From contig JAEOSA010000038.1 in assembly GCA_016840595.1 (NCBI GenBank), positions 1-12,916 on the forward strand: a stretch of 12,916 nucleotides of DNA, read 5' to 3'. Source of the stretch: Candidatus Hermodarchaeota archaeon (GTDB lineage: Archaea; Asgardarchaeota; Hermodarchaeia; Hermodarchaeales; Hermodarchaeaceae). Below are positions 6,305 to 12,916 of this stretch, piece after piece. How positions within the stretch are numbered: position 1 is the stretch's first letter; the number at the start of each line of letters is the position of its first letter. Made by a program: the position numbers and the translations under genes. The notes under the pieces were generated by a model, which saw only the letters and a list, made by a program, of their open reading frames with translations, was not told the origin of the DNA and searched no databases.

Positions 6305-6781
6305 ATGGGTGATGAAAACTCAGCGTCGACACTTGTGTTGGTCGCTGCAATTTTACAATTAATTATCAGTTTATTTTCAATGGTTGGAGGTGCATTTACT
6401 GCCCTAATGCTCATCCCGTTAATGGTTGATCCCTTCATGATGATGGTGATGGGCTGGTTGATACTATTTACTGTAATAATCAATGTTGTAATAGGTGTTG
6501 TTGGGCTCATCTTTTCGATTCTTTGGTTCAATTGGCGACATTCACCCAGTGAACATAAAACTGGGCTGATTGTGACTGGAATTCTGGGTTTACTCTTAGC
6601 CGGTTTCCTTCCAGGTCTTTTCGCCCTTATCGGGGGTGCTACCGCTCCATCACCCACTGAGTATCTTGGCTATGAACCCGCAAAAACTATGCCTTACCGA
6701 ACCAAAAGGCGTTGTTCCAGTTGTGGGGCTGAAACAACCGGGGACGATAAATTCTGCTGGAGATGCGGCGCAGCCCTTTAA
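6305..6781 (+). CDS. Small membrane protein with C-terminal zinc ribbon
   Basis: The protein has 158 residues. It has about four hydrophobic helices (near 9-30, 32-55, 56-76 and 85-110) rich in methionine, valine and isoleucine. A short proline- and tyrosine-containing linker then leads to a compact zinc ribbon, C137-x2-C140-x10-C151-x2-C154 (CSSCGAETTGDDKFCWRCG), at the very end. This membrane-plus-zinc-ribbon plan is common among poorly described archaeal proteins; the ribbon presumably faces the cytoplasm and binds a protein partner or nucleic acid. The ATG at 6305 has GGAG (6290-6293) 11 bases upstream. Alternative in-frame starts would remove helix one. No enzymatic motif is visible. The archaemetzincin gene follows 63 bases later but has its own candidate promoter. 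Confidence 0.8.
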   Translation: MGDENSASTLVLVAAILQLIISLFSMVGGAFTALMLIPLMVDPFMMMVMGWLILFTVIINVVIGVVGLIFSILWFNWRHSPSEHKTGLIVTGILGLLLAGFLPGLFALIGGATAPSPTEYLGYEPAKTMPYRTKRRCSSCGAETTGDDKFCWRCGAAL

Positions 6782-6786
6782 GCACG

Positions 6787-6795
6787 TTTAATAAG
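6787..6795 (+). promoter_or_regulatory. Candidate TATA box for the archaemetzincin gene
   Basis: TTTAATAAG starts 6 bases after the stop of the preceding gene. A start near 6816 would leave about 29 bases of leader with GGTG (6834-6837) 7 bases before the GTG start. This suggests that the gene can be transcribed independently of its upstream neighbour. Confidence 0.3.
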
Positions 6796-6844
6796 CACTC
6801 ACACCAAGTCTGTCATGCAACCTTTAAACCAGATGGTGTAAGGC

Positions 6845-7369
6845 GTGGTAGGACTTCGCATCTTTGGATTTGACAATACACCACCAAATCTCTTAGCTGG
6901 AATCAAAAAAACACTGGATAACGAGTTTTCCCAACTATTCAACCCAGTTAGTCTGCATCCCGAATTATTACTCGTTCCTGAAGACGCCTATGATTCGAAA
7001 CGCCGTCAATACAGAGCACAACCCTTTCTTAATACTCTCGATACATTTGTTCCTCCAAATCTTCATGGTCTCGCCTTGGTGAATTATGACTTATTCGTCC
7101 CTCGACTCAACTTCATCTTCGGTGTCGCCCAACCAGGTGGCCACGCTCTAGTCGCACTCCCAAGGCTTCGCCCCAGCTTCTATAAGCTACCCACAGACGA
7201 TGCCGCCTACTTTGAACGTGTGACCAAAGAAGTCATCCATGAACTTGGGCATGTTTTGGGGCTCGATCATTGTACTCAATTTTGCGTGATGCGTTTTTCC
7301 AACACACTTGCTGATACGGATCAGAAACCCGGACAATTTTGTCAAAGGTGTAGAAAAGCCCTAGGGTAA
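6845..7369 (+). CDS. amzA: Archaemetzincin, zinc metalloprotease family
   Basis: This is a cytoplasmic metzincin-clan metalloprotease-like protein; the natural substrate of the family is not established. The protein has 174 residues, usual for the archaeal family. The catalytic signature is complete: H132-E133-x2-H136-x2-G139-x2-H142 with C143, C147, M149 (the Met-turn position) and C166-x2-C169, the structural zinc ligands. Upstream family marks are VPEDAYDSKRRQYRA, LVNYDLFVPRLNFIFGVAQ and LPRLRPSFY. Cysteine spacing differs slightly from the consensus that I remember (HExxHxxGx3Cx4CxMx17CxxC): here the first gap is three residues and the last is sixteen. The GTG start at 6845 is chosen because no in-frame ATG is available and GGTG (6834-6837) lies 7 bases before it. 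The preceding gene also ends in a zinc site, but shared function is not shown. Confidence 0.92.
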   Translation: MVGLRIFGFDNTPPNLLAGIKKTLDNEFSQLFNPVSLHPELLLVPEDAYDSKRRQYRAQPFLNTLDTFVPPNLHGLALVNYDLFVPRLNFIFGVAQPGGHALVALPRLRPSFYKLPTDDAAYFERVTKEVIHELGHVLGLDHCTQFCVMRFSNTLADTDQKPGQFCQRCRKALG

Positions 7370-7395
7370 CTTGGTTCACAGAACCTTGAGTACAT

Positions 7396-7414
7396 TGACA
7401 TGTAAATGACATGT
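7396..7414 (+). promoter_or_regulatory. Direct repeat TGACATGT, two copies 11 bases apart
   Basis: TGACATGT occurs at 7396-7403 and again at 7407-7414, separated by AAA, so the copies are one helical turn apart. Each contains the palindrome ACATGT. The second copy ends 3 bases before the candidate TATA box of the transporter gene (7418), where a bound regulator could touch the basal transcription factors. A metabolite-responsive regulator of the MFS gene is the natural guess. Confidence 0.5.
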
Positions 7415-7417
7415 TGA

Positions 7418-7426
7418 TTTTATATA
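7418..7426 (+). promoter_or_regulatory. Candidate TATA box of the MFS transporter gene
   Basis: TTTTATATA is one of the best TATA-like sequences in the window. A start near 7447 would fall at or beside the run of seven G (7442-7448) and leave about 20 bases of leader, including GAGGGA (7454-7459). Confidence 0.5.
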
Positions 7427-7466
7427 GCAAGACTATGCAAAGGGGGGGTTTACGAGGGACCATAAC

Positions 7467-8705
7467 ATGGCAGAAACAAAACGGTCTCGTGGATATTTAG
7501 CCTTCCTCGTTCTCTTCATGGGTCTTATTGGACAAATGGATGTCTGGCTTTCTCTCATCGAAACCCCCGCTGCACCATTTATTCTCGCCGAAGCTGGTCT
7601 AGACCTTTCTACGCAATGGATCTTTGGACTCTGGCAAGGTATATTTGGTATCATCGTATTTCTAGTATTCTTCATCGGCTATCTCTCTGATGCGTTCGGA
7701 CGGCGAAAAGGCATCTTAGCACTCATGCTAGTAATGGGTATTCCCGCAGGACTCATCCTCTTTGTTCCCGATATAACAGCCGGTTCCATTGGCTGGTACC
7801 TATTCCTATTGCTCTATTCAATCGCTATCATGGGAACAACATCAAATCTCTGGGAAATCCCAATCACCGAAGAATCACCAGCGAAACGACGTGCGCTCTA
7901 TGGAAGTCTCGCCTTCCTCATCAGTGTCATCCCACTTTACGCACTCCTTGGTCAACGAATCATCGGAACATTTGGATGGAGATGGGGTTACGGTATCATG
8001 GCAGTGTTCATGATCGTACTCCTCGTCCTTGTATTCTTCATGAAAGAAACACAGCGCTGGACGGATGTGCAAGAGGGACGTGCAGAAAAACGACTCGGTA
8101 TTATTGAAGCACTCAGATCCTTGGGACGAAGGGACCTAGCATATGTTGGCGTCGCTTCACTCGTATATCTGATGTGGACTATTTCCTTCAAACTTGGCAC
8201 AACATGGTCTGGAGTATTCTTCCTAGGTACACCATACGCCTCTCAGTGGAGTCTGATCCTCATCATTGGTGGACTAATGCTTCCGATTAGCGCCGTTATT
8301 ACAGGATTCCTCTTAGAAAGGATCGGTCGAAACATAACTCTAATCATAGGAAGTTTCGGTGCGATAATTTCCTTTGTAGGACTTGGACTAGCTGGGTTAC
8401 CTGCGTTCTTCTGGGGCGTGTACTTCTTTATGGCTATGGTTCTAGCTTGGATCTATGTGTACGTTTCCGAAATCTTTCCAACGAAGGTGCGTTCCTCAAG
8501 TGTTGGAATCGCCGTCACTGCATCTCGTCTGGGTTATATTCTAGCTCCGCTCATCGCCGCAATGCTGTTCCTTGCATTACCAGGGAATTGGATGGCCTTT
8601 TGGGTAGTAGCTGGAGTATTCATGATATTCCCACTGCTATCTTTCTTGACCAAACCCTATGAAACCAAAGGGAAGGAACTCGAAACGATTGACAAAGAAA
8701 AATAA
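7467..8705 (+). CDS. MFS transporter, substrate unknown
   Basis: This is a secondary transporter of the major facilitator superfamily in the cytoplasmic membrane. The protein has 412 residues and a hydrophobic pattern consistent with twelve helices in two halves. The signature loop between helices 2 and 3 is intact: GYLSDAFGRRKG (71-82). The matching loop in the second half is weaker (GFLLERIGRNITL). YVSEIFPTKVRSSSVG late in the second half is like the E-x-x-P-x-x-x-R loop of the sugar and aromatic-acid transporter branches, so an organic solute is likely. A charged loop (about 194-222, KETQRWTDVQEGRAEKR) joins the halves. The ATG at 7467 follows GAGGGA (7454-7459) by 7 bases. The gene appears singly transcribed, with a TATA box and direct repeats upstream and a strong hairpin after the stop. 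Confidence 0.92.
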   Translation: MAETKRSRGYLAFLVLFMGLIGQMDVWLSLIETPAAPFILAEAGLDLSTQWIFGLWQGIFGIIVFLVFFIGYLSDAFGRRKGILALMLVMGIPAGLILFVPDITAGSIGWYLFLLLYSIAIMGTTSNLWEIPITEESPAKRRALYGSLAFLISVIPLYALLGQRIIGTFGWRWGYGIMAVFMIVLLVLVFFMKETQRWTDVQEGRAEKRLGIIEALRSLGRRDLAYVGVASLVYLMWTISFKLGTTWSGVFFLGTPYASQWSLILIIGGLMLPISAVITGFLLERIGRNITLIIGSFGAIISFVGLGLAGLPAFFWGVYFFMAMVLAWIYVYVSEIFPTKVRSSSVGIAVTASRLGYILAPLIAAMLFLALPGNWMAFWVVAGVFMIFPLLSFLTKPYETKGKELETIDKEK

Positions 8706-8722
8706 CCAAACTATGACCTCAT

Positions 8723-8752
8723 GCCGGTATGACAACCCGTTTGTCAACCGGC
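8723..8752. terminator. Strong hairpin between convergent genes
   Basis: GCCGGT-A-TGACAA (8723-8735) pairs with TTGTCA-ACCGGC (8741-8752): twelve base pairs with one bulged A and a five-base loop, CCCGT. It lies in the 58-bp gap between the stops of the MFS gene (+) and the NIF3-family gene (-), and on the + strand it is followed by the pyrimidine tract TCCCTTTCTCTTT. This suits a shared 3' end for both transcripts. Its right arm matches the porB downstream element at 5275-5291. Confidence 0.55.
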
Positions 8753-8763
8753 TCCCTTTCTCT

Positions 8764-9717
8764 TTAGGATCGCTTATGTCGGAAGAACCCTGAGCAGGCA
8801 TAAGTTGTGATGCCTTTTTTCTCGAGTTCATCCAAGATGAGATTCATCCCAATGGAATCGGAGCTATCATGTCCTGCAATGACTACGTACATGCCTTCTT
8901 TTTCTGTTGCTTCTTTGAGTTTGTCTGTCCAATGCATTGTCACGATGGTACTGACACCGGCTCGAGCGAGTTTGGGAACCGATTCAGGTCCGGGACTCGT
9001 TCCACCAGTGAAGAAGACAAATTTGTCACCAACACTGCCTTCAGGACTTCCTACTAGTATTTCGGGACCAGCACCGACCTTCTCAGCCTCTTGATATTCG
9101 GGAATCTCCAGTAGTTCATCAACTAAGTCTCCCAGTGTAATTGGGTCTTTCTCCTTGAGATATTTGGTTAGAAATTGATAGCCCAATGAATCAGCTGGTG
9201 TGTGTGCGCACATGAAGGGCATGTCTAATAGTCGTGCGGAATCAGTTGTTTGAGTATGATTACGTGCTTTAGTCGCCCAATGTACTTCTTTGAGACGTTT
9301 CGCCATAGCAGATTCTGCTTGTGCGATGGGGACACCTGCCTGGGCCCAGTGCTCGGGTTGAAGGCGCATCACGAAGTCCAAACGGGAGGTTCCAATTCCG
9401 TGGGGATGATGAGCCAGGACAAGGTCAATTTTCTTGCCTTTATCCCCCAATCGATCTGCCAGGACAATTTCTCCAGGGGTGATATCAATGCCCGCAAGAA
9501 GACTTGTCACTTCACGGTCAGCATCACCGTATAACAGACGGCAATCCGTGTAAGGATTCCAAATGACATCCTTATCTGCCAGCTCTTTCTTCCTGCCTTC
9601 CAACTTATCGAATTTCTTTTTCGATTCTTCAAGAACCTTCTTGACTTTCTTTTCGCCTCGGGGATCTGCCTTAATCCCCATATCGACGATTAACCTATAG
9701 ATGTCTCCAAGCTTCAT
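8764..9717 (-). CDS. NIF3/DUF34 family metal-binding protein
   Basis: This is a member of the NIF3 (DUF34) family, found in all domains, with a two-metal site and no settled biochemical role; metabolite repair or hydrolase functions have been proposed. The protein has 317 residues. Metal-site marks are LAHHPHG (H103, H104), CAHTPADS (H172, D176) and the C-terminal GHDSSDSIGMNLI (H283, D287). The family usually has glutamate at the last of these, so D287 is a conservative change. An N-terminal charged helical insertion (about 17-50, rich in lysine and glutamate) is longer than in bacterial members that I recall and may form a coiled coil. The ATG at 9717 has a weak GAGGA 12-16 bases upstream. 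It follows the HD-domain gene on the same strand after 85 bases. Confidence 0.85.
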   Translation of the reverse strand: MKLGDIYRLIVDMGIKADPRGEKKVKKVLEESKKKFDKLEGRKKELADKDVIWNPYTDCRLLYGDADREVTSLLAGIDITPGEIVLADRLGDKGKKIDLVLAHHPHGIGTSRLDFVMRLQPEHWAQAGVPIAQAESAMAKRLKEVHWATKARNHTQTTDSARLLDMPFMCAHTPADSLGYQFLTKYLKEKDPITLGDLVDELLEIPEYQEAEKVGAGPEILVGSPEGSVGDKFVFFTGGTSPGPESVPKLARAGVSTIVTMHWTDKLKEATEKEGMYVVIAGHDSSDSIGMNLILDELEKKGITTYACSGFFRHKRS

Positions 9718-9764
9718 GGCTCAGGAGGTCCTCTCTTGAATAGTTTGAATGTTTCGGATAGAAC

Positions 9765-9783
9765 AAAAATCGTTTGAAAACGA
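9765..9783 (-). terminator. Short hairpin plus T run after the HD gene
   Basis: On the minus strand, TCGTTTTCAAACGA (9783-9770) can form a 5-bp stem with a TTCA loop and is followed directly by TTTTTG. It lies 20 bases downstream of the HD-domain gene stop and before the NIF3-family gene, so it could end or weaken transcription between the two. The stem is short, and an operator reading is also possible. Confidence 0.35.
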
Positions 9784-9802
9784 ATAGGTGGTGTTGTCTG
9801 GT

Positions 9803-10396
9803 TTATTCCTTGAGAAATCCCTTTTCCACTGCTTGGTTCAATAAGGTGAGTGTGTGATTCCAAAGTGCGTTCGAACCCTCAGGGATGTGTTTTTTCAATG
9901 AAATCACTTCGGATTTTGAAATATTATGAATTCGCCATGAGCACCCTCCATTCAGATAGGCAAGAAGTAGAGGTTGGAAGGAATCAATTGCTCGAGCAAA
10001 CTTTGCTTCAGGTGTGGACATTGCCTCATACTCCTGCCAAAGTAGATGAAATTCTTCTCCTTGGTCTGGTGGTAGTAACCCGAATAGGCGGTCTGCGGCT
10101 TTGGTTTCACGGTCATTTTGATCCTTGGCTTGATCTTGGTCATAAATGAAGGTGTCTCCCGCGTCAATTTCGACGATATCATGAATGAGCAGCATTTTGA
10201 GAATTTTCAAGATATCGATGTCGGGTTCATTGGCGTATTCCCTCAGTAGGAGTACCATGAGAGTAATGTGCCAAGAGTGCTCTGCATCGGTTTCTTTCCG
10301 GCTAGCGTCAATGAGCCAGGATTCACGAACCACTTGTTTCAGTTTGTCAATTTCAGCAATAAAGTCCATCTGCTGGGCTAGGCGATTGGGATTCAT
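9803..10396 (-). CDS. HD-domain protein, 5'-deoxynucleotidase (YfbR/HDDC2) type
   Basis: This is a predicted metal-dependent phosphohydrolase, most like the YfbR/HDDC2 group that removes phosphate from deoxynucleoside 5'-monophosphates. The protein has 197 residues, the family's usual length. The metal ligands are in order: H40 (AEHSWH), H72-D73 (IHDIVEIDAGD, with E76 and D81) and D138 (RAIDSFQPLL). R24 and the region from VVRESW to ASRKETDAEHS match the phosphate-binding start of the family. The ATG at 10396 has no Shine-Dalgarno site, but a TATA-like CATATGTATC is placed about 25 bases upstream, which suggests a leaderless mRNA. It lies 53 bases after the membrane-protein gene and before the NIF3-family gene. 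The fold assignment is firm; the exact nucleotide is inferred from family. Confidence 0.87.
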   Translation of the reverse strand: MNPNRLAQQMDFIAEIDKLKQVVRESWLIDASRKETDAEHSWHITLMVLLLREYANEPDIDILKILKMLLIHDIVEIDAGDTFIYDQDQAKDQNDRETKAADRLFGLLPPDQGEEFHLLWQEYEAMSTPEAKFARAIDSFQPLLLAYLNGGCSWRIHNISKSEVISLKKHIPEGSNALWNHTLTLLNQAVEKGFLKE

Positions 10397-10415
10397 GTGC
10401 AGTAGTTAAAGTGAA

Positions 10416-10425
10416 GATACATATG
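10416..10425 (-). promoter_or_regulatory. Candidate TATA box for the HD-domain gene
   Basis: CATATGTATC on the minus strand is centred about 25 bases before the ATG at 10396, so transcription would begin at or within a few bases of the start codon. The lack of a Shine-Dalgarno site in the intervening sequence agrees with a leaderless message. Confidence 0.35.
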
Positions 10426-10449
10426 ACATTGCCGGACGGGTTATGTTGT

Positions 10450-11445
10450 TTACTCGTCGCCAATATCGTTTACGGTCTCTGTTTCGTCATCTTCTGGTTC
10501 GACGGAAGGTGCTGTTGTTAATGGTTTGGTGGGTTCATCAGCGCCAAGATAATCGGAGATGTCAATATCCACAAGACACATGGTTGAGAGTTGTTGTGTG
10601 CCTCTTGCATCCATATATCCTCGGAGGTGTTTTTGAAGGCTAGGCAAGTAACGGTCATAGGCTAGGAGCATTAGCAAAGGCATGTAGATGAAAATAAAGG
10701 GGTTCAAGAGCGTAATCAGAACTACGAACCATGGTGGAACCCATGGCCAGGGTGGAGTGACAGCACCAATTGCATAGATGAAGCCAATATAACCGACAAT
10801 TAAACCATAGAAGATGATAACCGAAATCCCTGCATATCCTGCAAGCAGATAAGTTAGCACTCGTCCAGCACTGAAGAGCTCTTGAGAACCACTGGGTGGT
10901 TGACTATGAAAGAGTATCTTCGTATCATCGATTAACCACGATGAGGGTAAAATTAGAGAAAGGATAACAAATACAATGGGAAAAATGACTGCCGCAGTAT
11001 TCCAAACATTCACAGCTAATGGAAGGCCTGGATCCCAGATTATGAAGTATTGACCAATGTACGTTGCTAAACTTAGTGACAAGCCAAAGGTAAGTAATAA
11101 GGCGAAAATGGATCTCCTGAACACCGAATAAAGGGGAGACGGTTTTTGTGTGTCAACTCCATAGTAGTAGATTTCACTGCCTGGATTCAGTAACCGATTC
11201 AATGGCAAGACTAGCCATCGCGGGGTTATTACAGCCATTAGCATGTAGATGGGAATGGCTAGAATGGGGGTGAGATAGAAAAGAATGAGCCAATCTGTGA
11301 CGCCATTACCTGGTATAATGGGAACGATGTCTATCCATCCATAAATCAGAATTGGGAGAATGTAGTTGAGAATAGCCCAGATTACGTCTAAGGTAATAAC
11401 AGCTATAATTACGAGAATTACAACTATGAGGGTCCTTCGTTCCAT
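10450..11445 (-). CDS. Membrane protein with about six helices, function unknown
   Basis: I do not recognise this 331-residue integral membrane protein. Hydrophobic segments lie near residues 5-30, 52-78, 110-133, 148-168, 195-225 (possibly two) and 238-262. Loops contain prolines and aromatics (for example PPWPWVPPWF, 231-240). A soluble C-terminal tail of about 65 residues ends in a strongly acidic stretch (PEDDETETVNDIGDE). No transporter signature, protease motif or cysteine cluster is visible. The ATG at 11445 follows GAGGTG (minus strand, 11458-11453) by 7 bases, so the start is secure. It lies 79 bases downstream of saccharopine dehydrogenase; a weak TATA-like CTTTTAGTAG (minus strand, 11500-11491) may give it its own promoter, or it may be co-transcribed. 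Confidence 0.8.
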   Translation of the reverse strand: MERRTLIVVILVIIAVITLDVIWAILNYILPILIYGWIDIVPIIPGNGVTDWLILFYLTPILAIPIYMLMAVITPRWLVLPLNRLLNPGSEIYYYGVDTQKPSPLYSVFRRSIFALLLTFGLSLSLATYIGQYFIIWDPGLPLAVNVWNTAAVIFPIVFVILSLILPSSWLIDDTKILFHSQPPSGSQELFSAGRVLTYLLAGYAGISVIIFYGLIVGYIGFIYAIGAVTPPWPWVPPWFVVLITLLNPFIFIYMPLLMLLAYDRYLPSLQKHLRGYMDARGTQQLSTMCLVDIDISDYLGADEPTKPLTTAPSVEPEDDETETVNDIGDE

Positions 11446-11524
11446 GTTTCTGCACCTCTTCTATCCCGTTATCTAGCAAAGGACAGTTGGCTACTAAAAG
11501 GTTCTTGAAACAAAATGAGGTGTC

Positions 11525-12847
11525 TTAAGTTTTTGTGGATTCTTCCTTGAACCTGATGTTCATCGTTTCGAGTTCTTGGAGAGTTGGCTCATAGATTTCT
11601 GGAACTATGGGGATTTGTACACCCTTCAACTGAACTTCGCCCGTGAGAATTAGGTGTGAGGCGATAGCTGCAGGGAGGGCGACGGTGCGGCTCATGGATG
11701 AATCTCCGTTAGGGATGCCATAATCAATGAGGGTCGACCGCACTTGTTCCTGAGTGGTATCCTCATGTTCAATGATGAATTGGTGTTGCATCACAATCAT
11801 ATCCCTTTCACCCGCAGAATATTGTAGCTTCTCTTCAAAGAGTGCCACCATTACGTCAATTGGGGTTCCCCGATCAATTGCTACGGGTTGATCATTAAAG
11901 AGTCCCAACCAATCTAGTTTCTCAATGACAGCATCGTCAACCGGGAGTTTGAGATACTTGGCAACTTGCTGTTTAAGATCTCCACTTGATGACAAGTTAA
12001 GGATTCTACGCACGAAATCTGCATAAGTAAGATTGCTTAGGGGCTGTTCATCAAGTTCGAGTAACTTTAATCGTCCGATGTTATACATTGTCTTACACCA
12101 TCCCGGATAGCGTAAGGTGCCGCGCAACATGGTCTGGATGCCCTTCAACCCATAGATGTCAATATATTGCAGTGAATCTCGATTCGGATACCCTTCAAAA
12201 TTTCCCAACTCAGGGACAGTTTCTACATGGCAGTTGGCAAAGAGCTCTTCGCCAGGAATTGTAATCTCTTTTCCATCCTTGAGAAAGAGTGCTGAATTAC
12301 GACCCGCTAGCAAAACGCCTCGGGGGCTCCAGGAGAGTTTGTACCCGAAGGGATTTGTGTTTGCATCAGGGGCAGGTAATCCTCCTGTGAAACTAGTAAA
12401 GGAGAGGACTTTACCGCCCTCTGCTTGTGCTTTATGAATGATTTTCATCGCAGACATATGGTCTTGTCCCGGATCGACGCCACATTCATTCATAAGAATA
12501 ACATCAGCACGTTTTGCCTGCCTGTCTAATGCTCGCATTTCATCAGAAACATAGGATGTCGTGAGCATATTCACCTTATACCGTAAACATTCCCGGGCTA
12601 CCTGCACATGAAATGTGAACGGAAGCAAAGACACAACAAGATCTGCAGGTTTAACTAGATCCTTTAACTCCTTGACTTGACGCGATATATCAAATGCTCG
12701 GGCTTCCCCATTGGGGTGATCGCCAATGAGACGCATTGCTTTGCTTACTGTTCGACTGGCAACCGTTACTTGGTAGCCATGATCTAGCATGTATTGAACA
12801 TAGGGTCGTGCGACTAATCCTGCACCGAGAACGAGTACCTGTTTCAT
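11525..12847 (-). CDS. Saccharopine dehydrogenase, L-glutamate-forming (Lys9 type)
   Basis: This enzyme interconverts saccharopine with 2-aminoadipate semialdehyde plus glutamate, using NAD(P), in lysine metabolism. From the chosen start it has 440 residues, close to fungal Lys9. The N-terminal Rossmann motif is VLVLGAGLVARP (G8-x-G10-x-x-A13). Further family marks are LPFTFHVQVARECL, TTSYVSDEMR, MNECGVDPGQDHM, FTGGLPAPDANTNPFGYKLSW followed by SPRGVLLAGRNS, YPNRDSLQYIDIYG, LRGTLRYPGW, and near the end GTPIDVMVALFEEKLQY and GERDMIVMQHQF. The ATG at 12847 is used because GGAGG (12862-12858, minus strand) lies 10 bases before it and the extension from 12913 has no Rossmann character. No lysine-ketoglutarate reductase or aminoadipate-semialdehyde dehydrogenase is in the window, so direction (breakdown or synthesis) is open. 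A carboxynorspermidine-type dehydrogenase is a less likely alternative. Confidence 0.9.
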   Translation of the reverse strand: MKQVLVLGAGLVARPYVQYMLDHGYQVTVASRTVSKAMRLIGDHPNGEARAFDISRQVKELKDLVKPADLVVSLLPFTFHVQVARECLRYKVNMLTTSYVSDEMRALDRQAKRADVILMNECGVDPGQDHMSAMKIIHKAQAEGGKVLSFTSFTGGLPAPDANTNPFGYKLSWSPRGVLLAGRNSALFLKDGKEITIPGEELFANCHVETVPELGNFEGYPNRDSLQYIDIYGLKGIQTMLRGTLRYPGWCKTMYNIGRLKLLELDEQPLSNLTYADFVRRILNLSSSGDLKQQVAKYLKLPVDDAVIEKLDWLGLFNDQPVAIDRGTPIDVMVALFEEKLQYSAGERDMIVMQHQFIIEHEDTTQEQVRSTLIDYGIPNGDSSMSRTVALPAAIASHLILTGEVQLKGVQIPIVPEIYEPTLQELETMNIRFKEESTKT

Positions 12848-12890
12848 CCCATTTTTTCCTCCTTTTGCAGTGGTTCCTGTTGATGTGTTA

Positions 12891-12900
12891 CAAATACTTT
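12891..12900 (-). promoter_or_regulatory. Candidate TATA box for saccharopine dehydrogenase
   Basis: AAAGTATTTG on the minus strand would direct a start near 12870, leaving about 23 bases of leader with GGAGG at 12862-12858. This lies downstream of the alternative ATG at 12913 and so supports the shorter protein. Confidence 0.3.
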
Positions 12901-12916
12901 TTGAGATACTCATATG

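Noticed and set aside
7373..7385. Small hairpin GGTTC-ACA-GAACC just after the archaemetzincin stop
   Set aside because: Only five base pairs and no T run follow; too weak to call a terminator.
7442..7448. Run of seven G before the MFS gene, considered as a ribosome-binding site or slippage site
   Set aside because: It is 18 bases or more from the ATG, outside coding sequence, and GAGGGA at 7454-7459 is better placed; it may simply lie at the transcription start.
12848..12913. N-terminal extension of saccharopine dehydrogenase from the ATG at 12913
   Set aside because: The 22 extra residues precede the Rossmann strand without family similarity, and the GGAGG site and TATA-like box both favour 12847.
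1..12916. tRNA, rRNA, CRISPR arrays, transposases, integration sites and toxin-antitoxin pairs
   Set aside because: No cloverleaf-like sequence, regularly spaced repeat array or matching protein motif was seen on either strand.

Overview
The window most likely comes from an archaeon. It carries a four-subunit (gamma-delta-alpha-beta) 2-oxoacid:ferredoxin oxidoreductase operon, an archaemetzincin with the HExxH...CxxC signature, a NIF3/DUF34 protein, and strong GGAGG or GAGGTG Shine-Dalgarno sites. Several genes have TATA-like boxes about 25-35 bases ahead of a very short leader. A fungal-like (Lys9-type) saccharopine dehydrogenase and several unrecognised membrane proteins would suit an Asgard-type archaeon, but that placement is inference; no ribosomal or tRNA marker is present to settle it.

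Layout. Bases 1-946 (+): the 3' end of an unrecognised gene, an 8-bp inverted repeat, and a membrane protein with about five helices. Bases 959-1861 (-): an unrecognised four-cysteine protein. Bases 1862-2146: a 285-bp divergent intergenic region with four copies of a 10-bp motif, candidate promoters for both sides, and a palindrome in the expected leader of the por operon. Bases 2147-5210 (+): porG-porD-porA-porB, tightly packed, each with a good Shine-Dalgarno site. Bases 5343-8705 (+): four genes, each with its own candidate promoter: a two-part GNAT acetyltransferase, a small membrane protein ending in a zinc ribbon, an archaemetzincin, and a 12-helix MFS transporter. Bases 8764-12847 (-), converging on the MFS gene: a NIF3-family protein, an HD-domain nucleotidase-like protein, a six-helix membrane protein, and saccharopine dehydrogenase.

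How the genes relate. The Por complex is the one clear functional unit: it would oxidise a 2-oxoacid, probably pyruvate, with CoA to the acyl-CoA, CO2 and reduced ferredoxin. The saccharopine dehydrogenase connects lysine and 2-aminoadipate metabolism to glutamate; its usual partner enzyme is not in view. NIF3 and the HD protein are both metal-site proteins of nucleotide or metabolite housekeeping type and are neighbours, but the link is speculative.

I did not find a convincing new multi-gene system. The best leads are at the DNA level: an abrupt base-skew switch in the middle of porB, a 17-18 bp sequence shared by the downstream regions of porB and the MFS gene, and ordered direct repeats at two promoters. 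At the protein level, the four-cysteine protein and the two-part acetyltransferase are the least ordinary. No tRNA, rRNA, CRISPR array, transposase or insertion-sequence end was seen.
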